From: Patescibacteria group bacterium | Lineage (GTDB): Bacteria; Patescibacteriota; WWE3; UBA101185; UBA10185 | DNA length: 24,823 nt | Assembly: GCA_018818485.1 (NCBI GenBank) | Contig: JAHIRX010000045.1 | Coordinates: 1-24,823 of the forward strand | Direction of reading: 5' to 3' | Part shown: positions 1 to 5,918 of the stretch, piece after piece | Position numbering within the stretch: the stretch's first letter is position 1 | How the letters are laid out: every line of letters begins with the position of its first letter | The notes under the pieces: model-generated | The model's input: the letters and a program-made list of their open reading frames with translations, nothing else | Databases searched by the model: none | What the model was told of the DNA's origin: nothing | Position numbers and translations under genes: made by a program

Positions 1-378
1 AACAGTTTGTTCATGAGTAAGACTTGGGATTCTTAAAAACCAACCTGCAAGTACAACAGGTGCTGCAAGATACCCTCCAAAAGATAAGATTACATCAGGT
101 TTTATCTTCATTAGCAGAACTAAAGATTGAAAAACACCATATGGAATCCTTAGAAGTCTTATCAGATTTAAAGTTTTATATAGCTTTCCAGCCTTTAGAT
201 CATAAAAGGGAACACCCAAAGATGTAATTTCTTTGTATTCCAAAGTCTCACTTTTACTTCCCAGAAGAGTGTGTTTATGCCCGAACCAGTGTATACCCAC
301 TTCTGGATCTCTTTGTTTTAGCTCCTCCATCACAGGAAGGGCTGATGTATGATGTCCTCCAGTTATTACTATTTTCAT
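1..378 (-). CDS. murG: MurG-like UDP-GlcNAc:lipid I GlcNAc transferase, N-terminal part (cut by window edge)
   Basis: MurG adds GlcNAc to lipid I to make lipid II on the cytoplasmic face of the membrane. The visible 126 codons are the N-terminal Rossmann-like domain. They start MKIVITGGHHTSALPV, carry a KPDVILSFGGYLAAP strand-loop near residues 93-107, and end in the MurG-typical IPSLTHEQ. The last segment matches the family's xHEQN site, which supports the assignment together with position directly after ftsW. The ATG overlaps the ftsW stop as ATGA, so the two are translationally coupled. Odd: the first glycine loop, normally GGTGGHxxP in MurG, reads GGHHTSALP here and is about three residues shorter. 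The C-terminal UDP-GlcNAc-binding half lies outside the window, so completeness cannot be judged. A related GT28 glycosyltransferase is the main alternative. Confidence 0.85.
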   Translation of the reverse strand, partial: MKIVITGGHHTSALPVMEELKQRDPEVGIHWFGHKHTLLGSKSETLEYKEITSLGVPFYDLKAGKLYKTLNLIRLLRIPYGVFQSLVLLMKIKPDVILSFGGYLAAPVVLAGWFLRIPSLTHEQTV

Positions 379-1505
379 GATTGCTTACTTATGTTAGCTA
401 AAATTCCAAGTCCCATCAAACTAAATACCATTGAAGATCCTCCATATGAGATAAGAGGAATGGGTACTCCAGTAAGTGGAATTATCTTGGTCATTGCAGC
501 TACGTTTATAAAAAATTGAATACCAATCCATGAGGATACTCCTATTCCCAAAAGCTTTCCTAACAAATCAGGAGCATCTCGAGATATTAGAAACCCTAAA
601 TATACAAAATACAAAAAAGCTAAGACTAAAAAAGATGTTCCTATAAATCCAAGTTCTTCTCCGATAATTGCAAATATTGAGTCAGACGCTACCTCGGGAA
701 GATACTGAAATTTTTGTTTTGATTGCCCAAGTCCAACACCTGTGATACCACCAGATCCAAGCGCTACCAGAGCCTGTTTTATATGGTAACTAGAGGTATC
801 TTCATCAGAACCACTTAATAAGGTTATAAGGCGTTGCCGTCTATATGGAGATATAAGTATTACACCCGCTACTAGAAGGGTAACTACTGGAATTAGTATT
901 AAAAGTGGTTTTATTGGAGCCCCAGAAACAAAATATATTATCGTTCCAAGTGCAAATACCATAGCTGCTGTAGACATATTTGGCTGAAGAAGTATTAAAC
1001 CTGATAAAAGTGCAGAGACAATAAAATATACCCAAAATAGTTCCTCTTTCTTTTTTATATTCTTACTAAGTTGAACAGATAGATACAAAATTATGGAAAC
1101 CTTAGCAAGCTCACCTGGTTGAAAACCTAGTACTCCTAAAAAGGGAACCTCCGGAAGAGGGGGTGGGTTTAGATATAACCACCTATTGGCACCATTTATG
1201 CATGGGGCAAAAGCAAAACCATCACTACATGGAAAGAGACCTACTACACCTAGAAATAAAAGAAAAACAATATTTATAATCAGTAGAATATACGCAAACC
1301 CATAAAGTTTGTTGTAATTAAAATTATATAAAAGGAAAAACCCAACAAGTCCAATTATTACCCAACCGAGTTGAAGAGATACAAATTTATATGGATCCCC
1401 ATACAAGTTCTTAGAGGAGATCACTGTAGAATTTGCAATCATTAAAAGACCAAAAACTAAAAATGCAAATATCATGCCTAAAAATACTTTATGTCTTTTA
1501 TCCAT
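375..1505 (-). CDS. ftsW: FtsW/SEDS-family lipid II polymerase (septal peptidoglycan glycosyltransferase)
   Basis: A 376-residue polytopic membrane protein of the SEDS family (FtsW/RodA/SpoVE), which polymerises lipid II into glycan strands with a partner class B PBP. Family marks in order: NGANRWL (105-111), FQPGELAK (128-135), the catalytic-loop segment SDSIFAIIGEELG (274-286) with the essential Asp at 275, and a C-terminal LISYGGSSM. Position between mraY and murG, as in dcw clusters, favours FtsW over RodA. It starts 6 nt after the mraY stop and its TGA overlaps the murG ATG. Odd: the first large extracytoplasmic loop is about 25 residues longer than usual, with a Cys pair (C93, C102) and a proline-rich stretch before the FQPGELAK motif. 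The catalytic residues look normal, unlike those of its neighbours. Confidence 0.93.
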   Translation of the reverse strand: MDKRHKVFLGMIFAFLVFGLLMIANSTVISSKNLYGDPYKFVSLQLGWVIIGLVGFFLLYNFNYNKLYGFAYILLIINIVFLLFLGVVGLFPCSDGFAFAPCINGANRWLYLNPPPLPEVPFLGVLGFQPGELAKVSIILYLSVQLSKNIKKKEELFWVYFIVSALLSGLILLQPNMSTAAMVFALGTIIYFVSGAPIKPLLILIPVVTLLVAGVILISPYRRQRLITLLSGSDEDTSSYHIKQALVALGSGGITGVGLGQSKQKFQYLPEVASDSIFAIIGEELGFIGTSFLVLAFLYFVYLGFLISRDAPDLLGKLLGIGVSSWIGIQFFINVAAMTKIIPLTGVPIPLISYGGSSMVFSLMGLGILANISKQS

Positions 1506-1511
1506 AGGGTT

Positions 1512-2603
1512 TTATAGCAGGGCTACAAACAATCCTGCAAAAGCGAAGAAGATCCCAAAAAGATAAAACCTTAAAGTTATCTTTGTTTCTGGCCAACCTA
1601 ACATTTCAAAATGATGGTGAAGTGGAGCCATCCTAAAAAGTCTTTTTTTAGTCTTTGCATATATTAACTGCTGAAGAGGACTTGAAATACCATCAACTAA
1701 AAACACCGCTCCTATAAATAGAAATGCCACCTCCCTGTGAAGTACAACAGACAATACTGCAAGTATAGCCCCAAGCGCATGGGATCCCACATTTCCCATA
1801 AATATTCTTGCTGGAAAAACATTAAAGTACATAAAAGGTATCAAGGCACCGACGAATGTGGCACAAAAAGATGCTAAAGAGTTAAACTCTAAAACTCTAG
1901 ACAATACCCAAAATGTTATTAAAGAAATAAGAGAAAGTCCTCCCGCTAAACCATCAAGACCATCTGTAAAGGCAACACTATTTAAAATCGTAATAAACAA
2001 AATAAATATAATTATCGGGTATAAAAACCCAACATGAACATCACCAATTAACGGAAACCAGATATAGTCCCAACCAAGTTTAAAATATGCCCAATAAGAC
2101 ACAAATCCAGCAATGATACCCTGAAAAATAAATTTCTGATATGTCTGGATACCACTTGATTCAGAACTACCAACTTTTCGTGAAAACTCTTTAAATGAAT
2201 TAAATATTCTAGAGAAAATACCCGTTCCCTTCGACCTCTTCTTAAAAAGTCCTGCTAGGTGATACTCAAGAAAACCAGGCAAGCCTGACTTCTTGTATAC
2301 CTTTGTGAAATCTTCAAGTATTCCCAAAAAACCAGCTAGAGTTGCAACAAAAAGTGGAAAGAGCGTCTGAGTTCTAGAACGATTGAAAATAAAACTAACT
2401 AAAGCTACTGAAAAAACAAAAACTAAACCTCCCATAGTGGGTGTTCCTTCTTTCCTTCTATGAGTCTTAGGCGAATCTCCTCTTACACTTTCTCCAAGAT
2501 TAAACTTATAAACAAAGTTGATCCAAAAAGGGTACAGAACCAAAGAGATAATAAAACCTAAAAATAAATATATTAAATCTAGCAGTAATCCTACTGTTCC
2601 CAT
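1512..2603 (-). CDS. mraY: MraY, phospho-MurNAc-pentapeptide transferase, with altered active-site acids
   Basis: MraY transfers phospho-MurNAc-pentapeptide from UDP to undecaprenyl phosphate, giving lipid I. This 363-residue, multi-TM protein carries the diagnostic motifs VRGDSPKTHRRKEGTPTMGG (40-59), TDGLDGLAGG (213-222) and the MraY-only APLHHHFEMLGW (327-338). Two of the three Asp residues regarded as essential in MraY are changed. The DDxxK pair reads E97-D98, and the FMGDVGS acid reads N271 (FMGNVGS); I checked the codons, GAA and AAT. The usual NxTDG approach reads NSVAFTDG. About 35-40 extra residues (roughly 112-152, rich in K, R, S) are inserted in a cytoplasmic loop after the first acidic motif. 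The start overlaps the end of the murA homologue by 13 nt. A MraY-derived transferase with altered chemistry is possible. Confidence 0.92.
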   Translation of the reverse strand: MGTVGLLLDLIYLFLGFIISLVLYPFWINFVYKFNLGESVRGDSPKTHRRKEGTPTMGGLVFVFSVALVSFIFNRSRTQTLFPLFVATLAGFLGILEDFTKVYKKSGLPGFLEYHLAGLFKKRSKGTGIFSRIFNSFKEFSRKVGSSESSGIQTYQKFIFQGIIAGFVSYWAYFKLGWDYIWFPLIGDVHVGFLYPIIIFILFITILNSVAFTDGLDGLAGGLSLISLITFWVLSRVLEFNSLASFCATFVGALIPFMYFNVFPARIFMGNVGSHALGAILAVLSVVLHREVAFLFIGAVFLVDGISSPLQQLIYAKTKKRLFRMAPLHHHFEMLGWPETKITLRFYLFGIFFAFAGLFVALL

Positions 2604-3913
2604 ATTTTTGCTCCTAAAGACTTAAGTTTGTCTGAAAAACCAGCCAAGTACTTTTCAATATGTTCCATCCCTATAATCTCACTTTTTCCCTCTGCACACA
2701 AAGCAGCTAAAACAAGCACAGGACCATTTATGAAACTACCAATATTTAGCTTTTCTCCTTTTAATCTTGTGGGTCCCTCGATCTTTACAACACTTTTTGG
2801 TTCACCCTGCACCTCAAAATCATAGGAGTCTTCACTTATTACTGGTATTAAGTCAACTTCTGTGGGTTTAATATTACTAATCTTTGCACCCATTCTGTTT
2901 AGATCAATAACATAACTAAATCTATTGGTATATACGGTGTCATGAACTAAGCTCTCACCACCAGCTTGAGTTAATATAATAGTAGCTAAAGATTGCCAGT
3001 CTGGAACAAAACCAGGAGTAGGGGCAATCTCCACCTGAGCTGGTATCAACTCTTCCTCATGCCTCCATACTTTAAGTTCATTTTCACAAATCTCAAATTT
3101 TGCATCAATCTTATTTAAAAAGTTAACAAATGGAATTAAAGTCTCCTTTTTTATTCCTTTTATCGTTACATTCCCATTTGTCAGTATCGCAGCAGACGCA
3201 AAAATAGCTGCCTCTGTTTTATCTCCTAAAACACTAAATTTAGCGTCTTTAAATATATTTGTGCCAATAACTTGTATCTTTCTCGGTTCAACTCTTTCCA
3301 CGTTTCCTCCCATTTGGTTAACCATTAGTATCAAATCCTCAATCTCTGCTTCCTCAGATGCATTAGCAATAATGGTTTCTCCGTCTAAAAAGAGAGAGCA
3401 AAGTATAGCGTTGTCTGTTCCCATGTGAGTAGATGTTTTAAATACAACTGTTGAAGAGGCCATATTCTCTGCGTTTAAATGATAGTATCTATCGTCTTCT
3501 TTAACTTCTACTCCAAGAGTTTTCCATGTATCTACCAACCTATTTATCGGTCCTGCAACATAAATTTCTGAGTTAAACTTAGGAATAGAGGCCTTTCCAA
3601 ATCTAAAAAGAAGAGGGCCAGAAAGCAGAACCGCTGTTCTTAGTCTTGATCCAAGTTCATACCTAATTTCACTACTTGAAAGTCCTGCCCCATTAAGTAT
3701 TAAGGTGTCTCCTGCCCATTCTGCACTCCCCCCTAAACTTCTAATAATTTCAAGATCATCTTCAATTACTTTGATTCTAGGTACATTTTCCAAAACCACG
3801 TCTTGGTTTGAAAACATAGCAGCGACAATCAGTTTTAAAGATGAGTTTTTTGATCCCGAAACAGTAATATCCCCTGTTAGTGGGGTTGATCCTTCAATAA
3901 AGGTTGATGACAT
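2591..3913 (-). CDS. murA: MurA-family enolpyruvyl transferase, divergent at catalytic residues
   Basis: The MurA family transfers enolpyruvate from PEP to UDP-GlcNAc, the first committed murein step. The protein (440 aa from the chosen ATG) has the two-domain EPT repeat fold signature. Conserved marks are SGSKNSSL with K22/N23, LRTA with R92, GFVPDWQS with D305, and TNRF with R331. I chose the ATG at 3913, which begins MSSTFIEG; the upstream in-frame start would run into secG and adds an unrelated 18 residues. A gap-free alignment from memory to E. coli MurA puts E116 at the PEP-binding Cys115, G121 at Arg120 and I395 at Arg397. Three active-site residues are therefore replaced, while the UDP-GlcNAc-binding core is kept. 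It sits 2 nt after secG and overlaps mraY. It could be a MurA with unusual chemistry, a paralogue with another substrate, or a non-catalytic relative. Confidence 0.85.
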   Translation of the reverse strand: MSSTFIEGSTPLTGDITVSGSKNSSLKLIVAAMFSNQDVVLENVPRIKVIEDDLEIIRSLGGSAEWAGDTLILNGAGLSSSEIRYELGSRLRTAVLLSGPLLFRFGKASIPKFNSEIYVAGPINRLVDTWKTLGVEVKEDDRYYHLNAENMASSTVVFKTSTHMGTDNAILCSLFLDGETIIANASEEAEIEDLILMVNQMGGNVERVEPRKIQVIGTNIFKDAKFSVLGDKTEAAIFASAAILTNGNVTIKGIKKETLIPFVNFLNKIDAKFEICENELKVWRHEEELIPAQVEIAPTPGFVPDWQSLATIILTQAGGESLVHDTVYTNRFSYVIDLNRMGAKISNIKPTEVDLIPVISEDSYDFEVQGEPKSVVKIEGPTRLKGEKLNIGSFINGPVLVLAALCAEGKSEIIGMEHIEKYLAGFSDKLKSLGAKIWEQ

Positions 3914-3915
3914 AA

Positions 3916-4140
3916 TTATGATAAAAGAAGAATAAATATAGAATTGGCTACAAGTAAAACGCCGCAAATAATTGTAAGAATAAATACTATCTTTTCTACA
4001 CCCCTTAATGATCTATATGCTGAAAAGGAACTCTTTAGACCAGAGGTTAAACCCGTGCCTTTTGATTGAATTAAAGTTAGAAGAATCAAAAGAACAGCAA
4101 TAACTATCTGAAATGTTTTAGCTACTGTAAGTAAGTTCAT
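3916..4140 (-). CDS. secG: SecG, preprotein translocase subunit
   Basis: SecG is the small, non-essential stimulator of the SecYEG channel. The 74-residue protein has two hydrophobic helices (about residues 9-24 and 49-73) joined by the family loop. The loop begins LIQSKGTGL and contains a Ser/Arg-rich stretch ending RSLRGVEK, which is the SecG pattern. Its ATG overlaps the stop of the upstream holin-like gene (ATGA), and its own stop is 2 nt from the murA homologue's start. It therefore belongs to the same transcript as the murein genes. Length is typical for the family. Confidence 0.92.
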   Translation of the reverse strand: MNLLTVAKTFQIVIAVLLILLTLIQSKGTGLTSGLKSSFSAYRSLRGVEKIVFILTIICGVLLVANSIFILLLS

Positions 4141-4547
4141 CTTTTAGTACAAAGGCTTTCTAAAAATGTATACGTTAAAGAAGTTACCAGAGAAGAAAAT
4201 ACCATAGCCTGAAGACTTGTCAAATCATATGAAGGAAAAGAAAAGCCTAAAATCACAAGGCCAGAAACAGTAGATGAGTGAATACTAAAACCTGGAACAA
4301 AAAGGGTAGACACATAAATTACTATAACAGTCATTGCAAAGGTTAAAAAAACAAAGGGAAGACCCCTTGTTGGTAGAGAAACTATGGAAATTAGTGGTTT
4401 CAAAAAGAAATAAAGTAGGGAAAGTCCTAAAACCAGCAGCACAACCGATTTAAAACTATCAGACCCGTAATCAAAAGCACCAATAACTTGTCTGGATGCC
4501 TCTAGTGCAAGTGCCGTAAAGATAAGTGTCCTGAGAATCTTTTTCAT
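4137..4547 (-). CDS. Small four-helix membrane protein, holin superfamily IV-like
   Basis: A 136-residue protein with about four hydrophobic segments. Near its middle, KPLISIVSLP is followed by a TM helix and then LFVPGFSI. This pattern resembles the 'phage holin family protein' / mycobacterial four-TMS holin family (often annotated PF04020), a widespread chromosomal membrane family whose role is not established. Despite the name, nothing here suggests a prophage. It overlaps the secG start by ATGA and starts 7 nt downstream of uvrC, so it is co-transcribed with the secG-murA-mraY-ftsW-murG run. The function is unknown; the context suggests an envelope role. Confidence 0.7.
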   Translation of the reverse strand: MKKILRTLIFTALALEASRQVIGAFDYGSDSFKSVVLLVLGLSLLYFFLKPLISIVSLPTRGLPFVFLTFAMTVIVIYVSTLFVPGFSIHSSTVSGLVILGFSFPSYDLTSLQAMVFSSLVTSLTYTFLESLCTKR

Positions 4548-4554
4548 GGGTTAA

Positions 4555-5895
4555 TTATACCCCAAGAGCCTTCTTTCTTAGAAGATGGTGGTATCTTTGA
4601 GCAAACCTGTGTGCTTCATCTCTAAGTTGTATTAATAGCCTTAAACCTTCGTTATCTTTTGATAGTTTGACTTCTCTGAACACATCCCCATCCTTAAAGA
4701 TAAGTATTTCTTCCTTCTTAGCCAAGCCTACAACTGGGACATAAATATCAAGATCTTTCATAGCCTCAAGTGCGGCGGATACCTGAGGTTTTCCTCCATC
4801 CAGAACCACAAGATCAGAAACTTTCCAACCATCCTTCTTCCTTTTAAATCTTCTATACAAAACCTCATACATCATGGCAAAATCGTCTGGTTTTGATTTG
4901 AACTTAACTTTAAATCTTTTGTATTCCTCTTTATTTATCTTTCCTTCTGTTGCCACAACCATAGAACCAGTAGCCTCTTTTCCTGAAACATTTGAGATAT
5001 CATAGCACTCGATTCTTTGAGGGATGCATCCGACAATAGGCAAGGCCTTTTTTATCTCCACCAAAGCTTTTTTACTCAGGTCTTCTAAAAGATAGGGATT
5101 ATCAATATAACTTTCTGGACTTCTAAAATCTGTTTGAAGATAATAAAAATTTTGAAGAAGATCTCTAAATTTAGCTGCTTTTTCATAATCCTTTTCCTTG
5201 GAAGCTTTCTCCATCTCCTTTTTTACACTATTAATCAATTTTGAAGTACCTCCTGATAAAAGCTTTTTTATTTTATTAATATTATCTTTGTATTCTTTTA
5301 GATTTTCTTCTGAATAACTTACACAGGGAGCTAAACACACATTTATATGACCAAATAAGCATGGGTTTTCTATCTTGTGATAACGTGCAAACTTAGTAGT
5401 AGAACAATCTCTAAACATGAATATTCTTCTGATAACTCTCATAACTTGTTTTACTACACTTCCGTTTGGAAAAGGACCAAAAATTACATCTTTTGGTAAT
5501 AGTTGGGTTTTTCTAGCTGTTGTAACTAGAGAAACACTAACTTTTTTACCATCAAGAATAACTTTTTCATTTCTAATAACGATATAGATATGTGACTTAT
5601 CGTCTTTTAAAACTATATTGTATTTTGGTCTATACCTTTTTATTAATTCTGCTTCTAGAATGAGGGCTTCAAACTCAGATTCTACATCTATATGTTCAAT
5701 GTCGTTAATTTTAGAAACTAATGCAAAAGTTTTAGATGAATCATCTAAACTTAAACTAAAGTATGATCCCACCCGACTTCTAAGGTCTTTAGCTTTACCA
5801 ACATACAAAACTCTCCCGGTTTTATTTTTAAAAATATATACGCCGGGAAGTCTTGGTAAACCTTTAACAATTTCTTTTAAACTTTCCTTTTCCAC
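4555..5895 (-). CDS. uvrC: UvrC, excinuclease ABC subunit C, short form without C-terminal HhH
   Basis: UvrC makes both incisions in nucleotide excision repair. Domain order: GIY-YIG nuclease (GVY at 18-20, YVG at 31-33, catalytic Arg40), the iron-sulfur cysteines C164, C179, C187 and C191, a UVR UvrB-binding helix pair (about 220-253, KDYEKAAKFRD), then the RNase H-like nuclease. In the last, ECYDISN (D299), VLDGGKPQ (D366) and RDEAHRFA (H429) are intact. The protein stops at 446 residues, just after the RNase H-like domain, whereas UvrC is usually about 600 with a (HhH)2 DNA-binding tail. The natural stop is followed directly by the next gene, so this looks like a genuine short form, not a frameshift. 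The start is GTG; an extended -10 box lies 6 nt upstream and no Shine-Dalgarno is visible. Confidence 0.93.
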   Translation of the reverse strand: MEKESLKEIVKGLPRLPGVYIFKNKTGRVLYVGKAKDLRSRVGSYFSLSLDDSSKTFALVSKINDIEHIDVESEFEALILEAELIKRYRPKYNIVLKDDKSHIYIVIRNEKVILDGKKVSVSLVTTARKTQLLPKDVIFGPFPNGSVVKQVMRVIRRIFMFRDCSTTKFARYHKIENPCLFGHINVCLAPCVSYSEENLKEYKDNINKIKKLLSGGTSKLINSVKKEMEKASKEKDYEKAAKFRDLLQNFYYLQTDFRSPESYIDNPYLLEDLSKKALVEIKKALPIVGCIPQRIECYDISNVSGKEATGSMVVATEGKINKEEYKRFKVKFKSKPDDFAMMYEVLYRRFKRKKDGWKVSDLVVLDGGKPQVSAALEAMKDLDIYVPVVGLAKKEEILIFKDGDVFREVKLSKDNEGLRLLIQLRDEAHRFAQRYHHLLRKKALGV

Positions 5896-5901
5896 AAACT
5901 T

Positions 5902-5910
5902 ATTGTAGCA
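5902..5910 (-). promoter_or_regulatory. Extended -10 promoter of uvrC, leaderless
   Basis: On the minus strand TGC-TACAAT ends 6 nt before the uvrC GTG. Transcription would begin at or within a base or two of the start codon, and no -35 or Shine-Dalgarno is evident. The same 23-nt gap must also hold the promoter of the divergent transglutaminase gene. On the plus strand the sequence offers TATTGT or TAGCAT, the latter 7 nt before its ATG. Confidence 0.55.
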
Positions 5911-5918
5911 TTTGAAAC

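Noticed and set aside
24..227. Plus-strand open frame opposite murG
   Set aside because: Shadow of the well-supported murG reading frame; no promoter, Shine-Dalgarno or recognisable protein.
4137..4547. Prophage remnant, suggested by the holin-like protein
   Set aside because: No lysis, integrase or structural phage genes nearby; this holin-like family is commonly chromosomal.
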